DNA of 64,000 nt from Psychrobium sp. MM17-31 (GCF_022347785.1 NZ_JAKRGA010000002.1:434001-498000); one strand, 5' to 3'. Positions 29,018 to 36,516 are shown, counted from the stretch's first letter. Program-made: numbers and translations. Notes: generated by a model not told the origin, from the sequence alone.

Positions 29018-30052
29018 TTATGCAACCTCAGCTGTATTAACAGCTGGTGCATTATGCAGTGCAACAGCGTTATCCAACATACGATTACTAAAGCCCCACT
29101 CGTTGTCATACCAAGACATCACTTTTACTAAGCGGCCAGCAACACGAGTTTGCGTTGCATCGAAAATCGAGCTGTGTGAGTTGTGATTAAAGTCGATAGA
29201 CACTAGTGGTAACTCGTTAACATCAAGCACGCCTTTTAGCATTTCGCTTTGCGCTGCTTTTGCTACCAATTCATTGATTTCTTCAACGCTAGTATCACGT
29301 TGAGCGATAAATGATAAATCTACTAATGAAACATTTGAGGTAGGAACGCGAACAGCCATGCCGTCGAATTTACCTTTTAGCTCAGGAACTACTAAACCTA
29401 CTGCCGCAGCAGCACCAGTGTTTGTTGGGATCATTGACATTGCTGCTGCACGAGCACGACGTAAATCGCTGTGTGCTACATCTGATAACACCTGATCATT
29501 AGTGTAAGCGTGAATCGTCGTCATTAAGCCAGATTCGATACCGATAGCATCATTTAAAACTTTAGCGAACGGCGCTAAACAGTTAGTTGTACAAGATGCG
29601 TTAGAAATTACCGTCATATCGCTGGTTAATTCGTGATGATTTACACCGTGAACCACTGTCGCATCAACATTCTTAGCTGGCGCTGAGATAATTACTTTCT
29701 TCGCGCCAGCTGCTAGATGCGGTTGCACAGCTTCTTTAGACGTAAAAATACCAGTACATTCAAACACGATATCGATATCTAGTTCATTCCATGGAAGCTG
29801 ACCCGGATCGCGCTCGCTAAACATCTTAATATCATCGTTATTTACCGTCATCACACCATCGTTGTAGCTCACATCACAATTAAAGCGGCCGTGCACCGAG
29901 TCGTATTGCGTTAAGTGAGCGCTTGACGCGCCATCACCTAAATCGTTGATGGCAACGATTTTTACTGGTGAGTCTTTTTTCTCTTCGTATAAAGCACGCA
30001 AGATATTGCGACCAATACGACCATAACCGTTAATAGCAACTTTAATTGTCAT
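29018..30052 (-). CDS. gap: Glyceraldehyde-3-phosphate dehydrogenase
   Basis: Gap oxidises glyceraldehyde 3-phosphate to 1,3-bisphosphoglycerate. The Rossmann start reads [14 protein letters not shown], with Asp37 in VAINDL favouring NAD+. The catalytic segment is SNASCTTNC with Cys154, and the C-terminal [12 protein letters not shown] is standard. It heads the same-strand cluster with the Entner-Doudoroff genes, directly behind a HexR-type palindrome. This fits the role of metabolising the glyceraldehyde 3-phosphate produced by Eda. Length 344 is a little above average because of a short C-terminal tail. Confidence 0.96.
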   Translation of the reverse strand: MTIKVAINGYGRIGRNILRALYEEKKDSPVKIVAINDLGDGASSAHLTQYDSVHGRFNCDVSYNDGVMTVNNDDIKMFSERDPGQLPWNELDIDIVFECTGIFTSKEAVQPHLAAGAKKVIISAPAKNVDATVVHGVNHHELTSDMTVISNASCTTNCLAPFAKVLNDAIGIESGLMTTIHAYTNDQVLSDVAHSDLRRARAAAMSMIPTNTGAAAAVGLVVPELKGKFDGMAVRVPTSNVSLVDLSFIAQRDTSVEEINELVAKAAQSEMLKGVLDVNELPLVSIDFNHNSHSSIFDATQTRVAGRLVKVMSWYDNEWGFSNRMLDNAVALHNAPAVNTAEVA

Positions 30053-30413
30053 TTTATTTCACCTTTTACACTGAGGTAATTCAATTTCATGTAATTTAAT
30101 TACAAAAATACACAATCAAGGACTGAAAAACAACTTTAATAGCAGGTTATTTTGGTTTTATTACAAACAAAAATAGTTAACTTAAAGATGAGTAGCAAAA
30201 ATTCGTTATTTAATAACCAAGTAGGTCATTAACTATTATTAGCAAGCGAAAATGTCATATGTTGAGGTGAGTGTTTTTATACGGTAGCTTTAGTATTACT
30301 AGGCTAATTAAGCTAGTGACTTCAGAAGTTTTTTCAAATTAATAAAAATTATGTGAAAGATAAAATCGTCTCGGCGGTCTTAATACTCGATAATTAAATA
30401 AAGGAAAATTTCC
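30053..30413. other. Divergent intergenic region, gap / bufA
   Basis: These 361 A+T-rich bases have no gene. Near gap lies the palindrome at 30090-30104. Toward bufA there is an imperfect hairpin around 30297-30316 (ACTAGgCT / AGCTAGT) and an AAAGGAAA ribosome-binding stretch before the ATG. I could not assign a metal-responsive operator here. Confidence 0.55.
30090..30104. promoter_or_regulatory. HexR-type operator upstream of gap
   Basis: TGTAAT-TTA-ATTACA is a perfect palindrome with six-base half-sites. It matches the HexR consensus known from Shewanella-type gammaproteobacteria (TGTAAT-N3-ATTACA). It lies about 38 bases upstream of the gap ATG. HexR senses KDPG, the Edd product, which closes a feedback loop with this operon. 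No hexR gene is in the window. Confidence 0.8.
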
Positions 30414-30899
30414 ATGAGTTCACAATTAAAATCAAAAATCGGTGGCGCTTCATTAGCAATGGCAGCAGCAGGTCTAATGGGTTGTGCAGCAACAGCTGAT
30501 TCAAACACTGCAGCAGCTTCTTCATCAGCGAAAGCTGAAGTAGCGGCAAACACAGTTGAACTAGTTCACTGTTACGGCGTTAACAAATGTAACGGTCACA
30601 ACGACTGTAAAACCGCTGAAAATGCGTGTAAAGGTCAAGCAGTATGTAAAGGCCACGGCTTCGTTGCTATGCCAGCTAAAGCATGTTCTGATGTTGGCGG
30701 CGAACAAAAAGACGACTGGGTTGGTAAAACAACTAAAGTTGACCTAGTACACTGTTACGGCGTAAACGTATGTAAAGGTCACAACGACTGTAAAACTGCA
30801 AACAACGCTTGTAAAGGTCACGCATCTTGTCAAGGTCAAGGTTTTGTTGCGACAGGCGCAAAGTCATGTGAAGCCATCGGCGGTAAAGTTGGTGCTTAA
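30414..30899 (+). CDS. bufA: Bufferin-type RiPP precursor (BufA2-like), two Cys modules
   Basis: The 161-residue product is an N-terminally exported, Cys-rich precursor peptide. The signal region spans about 1-28. Two near-identical modules follow (about 47-96 and 108-157), each with six Cys at identical spacing (53, 59, 65, 72, 78, 91 and 114, 120, 126, 133, 139, 152). The shared core is HCYGVN-K/V-C, GHNDCKTA and NACKG. In the bufferin family an MNIO enzyme converts Cys to thiooxazole-type groups that buffer copper in the periplasm. The next two genes are the expected maturation pair. LMGC (21-24) could be a lipobox. Metal identity is inferred. Confidence 0.88.
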   Translation: MSSQLKSKIGGASLAMAAAGLMGCAATADSNTAAASSSAKAEVAANTVELVHCYGVNKCNGHNDCKTAENACKGQAVCKGHGFVAMPAKACSDVGGEQKDDWVGKTTKVDLVHCYGVNVCKGHNDCKTANNACKGHASCQGQGFVATGAKSCEAIGGKVGA

Positions 30900-30925
30900 T
30901 TGATACTTCAGATCAATTAATCTTT

Positions 30926-30955
30926 AAAAGGGAGACTTTATGTCTCCTTTTTTAT
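30926..30955 (+). terminator. Hairpin terminator/attenuator between bufA and bufB
   Basis: AAAAGGGAGAC (30926-30936) pairs with GTCTCCTTTTT (30942-30952) through one G-U wobble, with a five-base loop and a T-run. Placed inside an otherwise coherent operon, it should favour precursor mRNA over the downstream enzymes. Confidence 0.75.
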
Positions 30956-31012
30956 CCCCAAATTGAGCTGAGATTGGTTATAGTCACAGCAAAGTAATAC
31001 TGAGTAGCGTCC

Positions 31013-31873
31013 ATGATTAACAATCACTTTTTAGGTTTTGGCCTCGGCCTGCGTATTCCGCATTTCGAAGATGTTCTAAACGGTAATCACAATATCGATT
31101 GGTTTGAAATTCTGTCAGAAAATTACATGGTAGACGGTGGCAAGCCTCGTTATTACCTAGAACAAGTAGCCGAGCGCTACCCAGTAGTGATGCACGGTGT
31201 TTCCATGTCGATTGGCAGTACCACGCCTTTGGACACCACTTATTTAAAACAACTTAAACAATTAATGAATGATGTGAAACCACGCTGGATTTCAGATCAT
31301 TTGTGCTTTACCCAAGCTAACGGGGTAAATAGTCACGATCTTCTGCCGCTACCTTACACCGAAGAAGCAATAAATCACGTTGCTAACCGCATCATGCAGG
31401 CACAAGATTATATTGGCGAACAAATGCTAATAGAAAATGTCTCTAGCTATCTCACTTACAAAGAATCTGGCATGACCGAATGGGAGTTCTACAACGAAGT
31501 CTGTCAACGCGCCGACTGTTTAATGCTATTAGACATCAACAATATCTACGTTAGCGCTCGCAATCATCAATTTGATGCGATGGATTACGTCAACGCCATC
31601 GACGGCAAGCGCGTACGCCAAATTCACTTAGCAGGTCATACTGACTATGGCGATTACGTCATCGATACTCATGATCACGACGTATGCGATCCTGTGTGGG
31701 ATTTGTATCGCGCTGCGGTGAAAAAATTTGGCGCGGTAAGTACCATGATCGAGCGTGACGATAACATTCCACCATTTGCAGATTTAGTGGCAGAACTAGA
31801 CATTGCCAAAAAAATTGCTCATCAAGAATTGCCGGATTTAAGCAGTTGGAACAAGGAAACAGCCAATGTCTGA
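31013..31873 (+). CDS. bufB: MNIO-family (DUF692) RiPP-modifying oxidase BufB
   Basis: This is a TIM-barrel multinuclear non-haem iron oxygenase, which modifies Cys side chains of its peptide substrate in the cytoplasm. Likely iron ligands are visible in conserved positions: His61 (VMHGVSMSIG), His96 (SDHLCF), Glu141 (IENVSSY), Asp174 and the Asn pair (LDINNIYVSARNH), His205 and His209 (IHLAGH), the DTHDH segment (218-222), and Glu247 (IERDD). Length 286 fits DUF692. It follows the precursor gene after a hairpin, and its last eight bases overlap bufC. Confidence 0.92.
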   Translation: MINNHFLGFGLGLRIPHFEDVLNGNHNIDWFEILSENYMVDGGKPRYYLEQVAERYPVVMHGVSMSIGSTTPLDTTYLKQLKQLMNDVKPRWISDHLCFTQANGVNSHDLLPLPYTEEAINHVANRIMQAQDYIGEQMLIENVSSYLTYKESGMTEWEFYNEVCQRADCLMLLDINNIYVSARNHQFDAMDYVNAIDGKRVRQIHLAGHTDYGDYVIDTHDHDVCDPVWDLYRAAVKKFGAVSTMIERDDNIPPFADLVAELDIAKKIAHQELPDLSSWNKETANV

Positions 31874-32642
31874 TCTCGCGCGTCTACAACAACAATTCGT
31901 CGCCTTTTTACAAGGACAAGAATCAGCGTTTCCTGAACTTATTGGCGATCAACCACCGGTACCTACCGATGTTAGGCTTAATATTTATCACAATGCCTAT
32001 CGCATGCGACTGCGAGAAACCATCGATAATGACCATCCTATTCTAGGCACGTATCTTGGTGATGAACTCTATGACTTGATGGTGGCTAACTATATCGACA
32101 GCTATCCATCAAAAGTAAAATCACTGCGCTATTTTTGCGACGCTATTCCGCAGCTGTTAGCTGAGCAAGCGCCTTTTAATCAGCATCCTATTTTATCGCC
32201 ACTAGCAGCATTCGAACGTATCTTGCTTAGCGGTTTCGACGCTAAAGATGCCGCTGTTATTGGTATTAACGAATTAGCGACTCTGCCAGCAGAGCAATGG
32301 CCGGAGCTAACCATTGCCTTTCATCCAAGCGTACGCATTTTTGAAGAATCAATAAATGCCGTTGAAACCTGGCAAGCACTAAAATCAGAAGTTCATCCGC
32401 CGCAGCCAACTCCGCACCCGCTGCCTATCTACTGGTTAGTGTGGCGCAACCAAGAGCGATTAACCGAGTTTAGACATCTGCCACCAGCCGAAATGGTGCT
32501 CTTAAAACACTTTATCGAGGGTGGTAACTTCGCCGATGGTTGTGAACTACTCACTGAATACTTCCCTGTTGATGAAGTCCCTGCCCACGCAGTACAAATG
32601 CTGCAAAACTGGCTCAATAGCGAATTAATCACCAGTTTCTAA
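31866..32642 (+). CDS. bufC: DUF2063 partner protein BufC
   Basis: DUF2063 proteins are obligate neighbours of MNIO enzymes and are thought to bind the leader or present the precursor to BufB. The N-terminal domain (about 5-95) has the family signature VRLNIYHNAYRMRLRETI and DHPILGTYLGDE. A second domain of about 130 residues follows, with a Pro-rich linker (QPTPHPLPIYW). The start overlaps the end of bufB by eight bases, implying coupled translation. No DoxX-type bufD gene follows; the operon ends at the hairpin at 32652-32680. Confidence 0.9.
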   Translation: MSDLARLQQQFVAFLQGQESAFPELIGDQPPVPTDVRLNIYHNAYRMRLRETIDNDHPILGTYLGDELYDLMVANYIDSYPSKVKSLRYFCDAIPQLLAEQAPFNQHPILSPLAAFERILLSGFDAKDAAVIGINELATLPAEQWPELTIAFHPSVRIFEESINAVETWQALKSEVHPPQPTPHPLPIYWLVWRNQERLTEFRHLPPAEMVLLKHFIEGGNFADGCELLTEYFPVDEVPAHAVQMLQNWLNSELITSF

Positions 32643-32651
32643 CTGTATTTA

Positions 32652-32680
32652 ATAGGTGTTACACGCTTTGTAACACCTAT
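32652..32680 (+). terminator. Hairpin after the buf operon
   Basis: A perfect 12-bp stem (ATAGGTGTTACA / TGTAACACCTAT) has a five-base loop. No T-run follows, so termination strength is uncertain; it may also act as an mRNA 3' stabiliser. Confidence 0.6.
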
Positions 32681-32748
32681 CATTCACTTCTTGAGTCAGA
32701 TTGATATAAAATAAGCGCATTTTTGTAGCCAGTGAATATCAATTCCCT

Positions 32749-33534
32749 ATGTATGAATCGTTAAAATTCAATTTAAATCGACTGAAAAACAACAAAATTT
32801 TTGAATTATCTGTTGTTACCGTCATCATTATTTCCGCGCTTGAAATCGGCGCCAAAACCTTCGAGTTACCAGACAGTGCCATCTCTATCACCGATATTCT
32901 CGATATTTTTATTACCGTTTTCTTCCTGTTTGAACTCACTATTCGTTTTATCGCAGATGAAGATAAAAAGAACTTCTTTAAAAAAGGTTGGAATGTCTTC
33001 GATACCCTAGTTGTGGTGATCAGCCTGATTCCAATTAACGATTCCGAAATGGCCCTCCTCGCCCGTCTAGTGCGCGTATTCAGGGTGCTGCGAATGGTGT
33101 CGGTTGTGCCTGAATTACGTGTTCTAATCAACTCGCTAATCAAAGCACTTCCACAACTAGGTTATGTTATCTTATTGATGTTTATCATCTTCTACATCTA
33201 TGCTGCTATCGGTAGTTTCGTATTTGCGCAAATTAATCCAAAGCTGTGGGGCGACATCGCGATCTCGATGCTAACCCTGTTTAGAATCATGACCTTTGAA
33301 GATTGGACAGATATCCAATACGAAACCATGGAAGTTTATCCAATGTCTTGGGTGTTCTATCTATCGTTTATCTTCTTTACCGCTTTTGCTTTCCTCAACA
33401 TGGTAATAGGTATCGTGGTTAATGTGATGGAAGAAGAACACGCGCTTGCCCGCAGTGCCAAAGAGCCATCGATGACCGAGTTACAAGACGAAATTCGCGA
33501 ACTCAAAGCCATGATTGGCGAGCTTAAAAAATAG
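32749..33534 (+). CDS. Voltage-gated cation channel (NaChBac/NavAb family), Ca-like filter
   Basis: The protein has one 6-TM channel unit that should assemble as a tetramer. S4 carries Arg106, 109, 112 and 115 at every third position, a classic voltage sensor. The pore loop reads RIMTFEDWTD, with filter residues Thr182, Phe183, Glu184, Asp185, Trp186, Thr187 and Asp188. NavAb has TLESWSM, whereas the engineered Ca-selective CavAb has TLDDWSD, so two extra Asp here suggest Ca2+ permeation. S6 (about 203-226) is followed by an acidic neck and a coiled-coil tail (241-261). It is monocistronic with its own terminator. Confidence 0.92.
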   Translation: MYESLKFNLNRLKNNKIFELSVVTVIIISALEIGAKTFELPDSAISITDILDIFITVFFLFELTIRFIADEDKKNFFKKGWNVFDTLVVVISLIPINDSEMALLARLVRVFRVLRMVSVVPELRVLINSLIKALPQLGYVILLMFIIFYIYAAIGSFVFAQINPKLWGDIAISMLTLFRIMTFEDWTDIQYETMEVYPMSWVFYLSFIFFTAFAFLNMVIGIVVNVMEEEHALARSAKEPSMTELQDEIRELKAMIGELKK

Positions 33535-33564
33535 CTTCAAAAGTAACTTAATAAGCAAAATAAC

Positions 33565-33594
33565 AAACGCCGCGAATTACTGCGGCGTTTTTAT
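33565..33594 (+). terminator. Terminator after the cation channel gene
   Basis: AAACGCCGC (33565-33573) pairs perfectly with GCGGCGTTT (33582-33590) and is followed by TTATTT. Confidence 0.85.
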
Positions 33595-33633
33595 TTCCAT
33601 CGCAATTAATTCCTTTGTTTTCACTAAAGCATA

Positions 33634-33658
33634 AAAAACCTATTGACGATAGGTTTTT
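33634..33658. promoter_or_regulatory. BlaI-type operator, site 1
   Basis: AAAAACCTAT (33634-33643), five bases TGACG, then ATAGGTTTTT (33649-33658): a perfect 10-bp inverted repeat. It shares the core AAACCnAT-N5-ATnGGTTT with three other sites nearby and lies about 55 bases before the blaI-like start. Confidence 0.82.
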
Positions 33659-33670
33659 AATCTCTACAAT

Positions 33671-33691
33671 AAACCCATCAACAATCGGTTT
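33671..33691. promoter_or_regulatory. BlaI-type operator, site 2
   Basis: AAACCCAT-CAACA-ATCGGTTT has the same geometry as site 1, with one mismatch between arms. Its centre is 35 bases from that of site 1, just upstream of the blaI-like ATG at 33714. Confidence 0.78.
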
Positions 33692-33713
33692 TTAATTACA
33701 TTAGGTCACAACC

Positions 33714-34097
33714 ATGAAACTCGGTGAATTAGAAAAACTCGTACTTCACTATTTATGGAACCATGATTCACGGGATGTGAAACAAGTTTTTACCCACTTC
33801 GAACGCATTCGCGGTGGTAGTCTTAATACCTATCAAAGCACCTTAGATCGTCTGTATAAGAAAGATTTACTGGCGCGCGAGAAGGTCGGGCATGCATTTC
33901 AGTACCGTGCTAAAGTCGAACGTCATGAGCTAATTGGTCAGCTAATTAAATCGGTGACGAGTGACTTTATGGCGGAAGATGATTCGAGTCTAGTCGCGGC
34001 ATTCTCATCACTTTCCAAAGACTTTAACGTCGAGCAATTAGATAAGCTAGAACAGCTTATTGACGCCCAACGTCAGAAGCTCAAGCAGGAAGGCTAA
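33714..34097 (+). CDS. BlaI/MecI/CopY-family winged-helix repressor
   Basis: The 127-residue protein has the Penicillinase_R fold: LGELEKLVLHYLWNHD, then a helix-turn-helix (SLNTYQSTLDRLYKKDLL) and wing (REKVGHAFQYRAKV). The C-terminal helices (about 80-125) serve for dimerisation. In the family, an M56 protease inactivates the repressor on signal. Here the M56 gene follows with a one-base overlap (TAATG), two palindromic sites precede the gene and two more precede the czc operon. No beta-lactamase or mec gene is present, so the likely regulon is metal efflux plus autoregulation. Confidence 0.9.
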   Translation: MKLGELEKLVLHYLWNHDSRDVKQVFTHFERIRGGSLNTYQSTLDRLYKKDLLAREKVGHAFQYRAKVERHELIGQLIKSVTSDFMAEDDSSLVAAFSSLSKDFNVEQLDKLEQLIDAQRQKLKQEG

Positions 34098-35059
34098 TGT
34101 TGCAAGACAACCCGTCAGTCATTCTCAATATGCTTACCATCGCCGTGTTAACCTTCGCGCTGGCTAACAGTGCTGTGTCAGCAGTGGTTAGCTTATTGGC
34201 GCAGCGTTTTCTCACAACTGAAGTCAAATCACGCCGCACCATGCTGTGGTTGCTGGCCGGCCTCCCTTGGTTTGCCAGCCTGTGTGTTACGGGTTGCTTT
34301 CTCTATAAATACTACGCTAGCAATCCCTTTGAGCAACCATTCCAGTTTGCTCACTGGCATCACATGGCGAGCTTTAATTGGCTAAGCTGGCACGGCGTAA
34401 CATTGGTTATTGCTCTTTCATTAATTAGCTATGTGCTAATAAGTAAGCTGTGGCAACTGCTTAAGCACCACCGCCAATTGGCATTACTGACGCAGTTTTC
34501 TCAGCCGATTGAAGACAATCTCTATCGTCTCGAAGCGCCTTATGCCAGTGCCTTTACCAGTGGATTTATCAATAAGCGCTGTTTTGTAACAGATAATCTA
34601 ATGGCTAATACCACGGCGCAAGAGCAGGCGATTATTATTGGCCATGAGCAGGCTCATGCAAAGAATAACGATCCCTTTAAAAAGTGGTTATTTAGCCTAC
34701 TGTGCGCCTTTTTTATTCCGGCGATTGGTAAACGTTTAAAGCTACACATGACGCTCGCCATGGAGCAAGATGCCGACAACGCAGTCATTAATCATCAGCA
34801 AGATTCTACAATGGTTGCCAGTACGCTAGTGAAAATAGCTCGTTTAAACGCGCAACAAGTCCCCATTTGCGATAACGATTTAGTGGCCAGCTTTGGCGCT
34901 CAAGTATTAGAGCAACGGGTGTATTTCTTACTGGGACAATTAACACTCAAACCGGCAAATAAAGTCATTACCACTCTATTTATCGGCGCAACATTATTGC
35001 TGTGTTTAGGCTCTATCGATGCCTTGCACCATTTTATAGAAACCATTTTTAATCACTAA
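34097..35059 (+). CDS. M56 (BlaR1-like) membrane metalloprotease, sensor-less
   Basis: The protein has likely TM segments near 10-31, 48-70, 99-117, 195-212 and 288-307. The gluzincin motif HEQAH (183-187) with EQDAD (223-227) is intact in the loop that is cytoplasmic in BlaR1. The C-terminal penicillin-binding sensor of BlaR1/MecR1 is absent. The loop between TM2 and TM3, expected to be periplasmic, is rich in His (HWHH at 86-89, His99) and might bind metal. It probably cleaves or destabilises the repressor encoded one base upstream. Confidence 0.87.
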   Translation: MLQDNPSVILNMLTIAVLTFALANSAVSAVVSLLAQRFLTTEVKSRRTMLWLLAGLPWFASLCVTGCFLYKYYASNPFEQPFQFAHWHHMASFNWLSWHGVTLVIALSLISYVLISKLWQLLKHHRQLALLTQFSQPIEDNLYRLEAPYASAFTSGFINKRCFVTDNLMANTTAQEQAIIIGHEQAHAKNNDPFKKWLFSLLCAFFIPAIGKRLKLHMTLAMEQDADNAVINHQQDSTMVASTLVKIARLNAQQVPICDNDLVASFGAQVLEQRVYFLLGQLTLKPANKVITTLFIGATLLLCLGSIDALHHFIETIFNH

Positions 35060-35087
35060 ACGCACAACGTATCCGTGCGTTTTTTAT
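35058..35087 (+). terminator. Terminator after the repressor-protease pair
   Basis: AAACGCAC (35058-35065) pairs with GTGCGTTT (35075-35082), followed by TTTTATT. The stem starts in the stop codon of the M56 gene. It separates the regulatory pair from the czc operon. Confidence 0.8.
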
Positions 35088-35095
35088 TAAGCATA

Positions 35096-35116
35096 AAACC
35101 GATTAACAATAGGTTT
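35096..35116. promoter_or_regulatory. BlaI-type operator, site 3
   Basis: AAACCGAT-TAACA-ATAGGTTT has the same core as sites 1 and 2 and sits right after the terminator, about 25 bases before the czcC-like start codon. That is the position expected for repression of the efflux operon. Confidence 0.82.
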
Positions 35117-35138
35117 TATGCTAGTAAACGAGGACACC

Positions 35139-36479
35139 ATGTTATTAAACAAACTGTTATCTTGCACAAGGTCATCAACTAGCCGTTGCTGTAGATTTCA
35201 TTTACACAAAAAACCGATTGGCAATAGGTTTAAACAGTGGCCGCTATTATCATTAACGGCCCTTTCACTCCTTAGCGCGCCAGCGTGGAGCCAAGACATT
35301 ACCGCTGATGCAGACTTAAGCCTCAATCAAGCAATTAGTAAAACCCTGGCGCAGCACCCACAACTGCGCAGCTATCAATATGCCAAGCAAGTTGCCGATG
35401 GCCGGTTGCAGCAGGCCGCCACAACTACTCCCTACTCCATTAATGCGCGTGTGGAAGATGTGTTAGGCAGCGGTGAATACCGCGGTTTATCGGGCATGCA
35501 AACTAATCTAAGTATTTCATGGCTATTAGAAAATGACGTGATTGATTCGCGTATTGTTGTGGCTAAGAGCCAAGCGCAGCTTAGTCAGTTTGAGCGCCAA
35601 CTGACCGCGCTTGATGTCGCCGCCGATACCGCGACTCATTTCATCACCCTGCTATCACAGCAAGAACAGCTATCTCTCGCCAAACTAGCCCAACGCACAG
35701 CGAGCGATATGCTCACCCAAATTAGTCGCCGCGTAGCCGTTGGACAACTCACCGCAATTGATGAGTTGCGCGCTAAGGCTAATTTATCGATAAAAGCATT
35801 GGTGGTAGAAGATCTTACTCATGAAATCGAGGCTACCAAGGCACAGCTGGCAGCGCAGTGGCAAGGCAATACCGAATTTAATGTCGCAGGAAATCTGCAA
35901 GTTATTCCAACGAGTAAGCAACTCGATGGATTAATTAAGCAACTAAAAAACAGCCCACAGTTTTTACACTTTGCAGCGCAGCGCCAAATCATGCAATCGC
36001 AGATGGCGTTAGCTAAAACGACGGCGCAACCAAGTTGGAAATTCGATGTGGGTATTAAGCGCAACGAAGCTATCGATGACACGGGATTCACGGCAGGCAT
36101 TAGCATTCCTTTTGGTGGAAAAAACCGTAATCAAGGCAGGATTCGAACGCTCAATGCCCAGCAGCTACAAAACGAAGCGCAAGCCGATGCTTGGTATAGG
36201 CAGGTGAGCAAAGAGTTACTGCTAATTAGCCACAAGATCAGACACAACAGCCATGTCATAGAAACGTTATCTAATGAGACTATCCCAACGTTAGAGCAAG
36301 CTAGTAATCAAGCGAAGAAAGCTTATCAAATCGGTAGTTTGCGTTATAGCGAATGGAACGATGTCCAGCAGGAGCTTATCACCACACAAGGCGAGCTTAT
36401 CGAGGCATACACCAATATTGCCTTACTCAATATCGAGTTAGAACGCCTCGCTGGTGTATCGCTTTCCGCCAGCGAATAA
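35139..36479 (+). CDS. czcC: Outer-membrane factor of metal RND pump (CzcC/CusC type)
   Basis: TolC-fold trimeric outer-membrane channel. The mature part has two OEP repeats with long helices (SLNQAISKTLAQHPQ, LTAIDELRAKANLSIK) and a LLNIELERLAGVSLS C-terminus. I choose the ATG at 35139 because GAGGA lies just upstream; the ATG at 35118 has no such site. The N-terminal leader is unusually long: about 30 polar residues precede the hydrophobic core LLSLTALSLLSAPAWS, and an operator palindrome lies within this coding stretch. It is the first gene of the efflux operon. Confidence 0.87.
   Translation: MLLNKLLSCTRSSTSRCCRFHLHKKPIGNRFKQWPLLSLTALSLLSAPAWSQDITADADLSLNQAISKTLAQHPQLRSYQYAKQVADGRLQQAATTTPYSINARVEDVLGSGEYRGLSGMQTNLSISWLLENDVIDSRIVVAKSQAQLSQFERQLTALDVAADTATHFITLLSQQEQLSLAKLAQRTASDMLTQISRRVAVGQLTAIDELRAKANLSIKALVVEDLTHEIEATKAQLAAQWQGNTEFNVAGNLQVIPTSKQLDGLIKQLKNSPQFLHFAAQRQIMQSQMALAKTTAQPSWKFDVGIKRNEAIDDTGFTAGISIPFGGKNRNQGRIRTLNAQQLQNEAQADAWYRQVSKELLLISHKIRHNSHVIETLSNETIPTLEQASNQAKKAYQIGSLRYSEWNDVQQELITTQGELIEAYTNIALLNIELERLAGVSLSASE
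35211..35231. promoter_or_regulatory. BlaI-type operator, site 4 (inside the czcC leader region)
   Basis: AAACCGAT-TGGCA-ATAGGTTT repeats the shared core exactly, but falls within the 5' coding part of the channel gene, 115 bases beyond site 3. It could act as a downstream roadblock or support looping. Confidence 0.75.
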
Positions 36480-36516
36480 AACAAATTTTAAGAAGATTAT
36501 TTATAAAGAAACCATT

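Noticed and set aside
33714-35059. Beta-lactam resistance regulation by BlaI/BlaR1
   Set aside because: The sensor lacks the penicillin-binding domain, no beta-lactamase is nearby, and the shared palindromes point to the metal pump operon instead.
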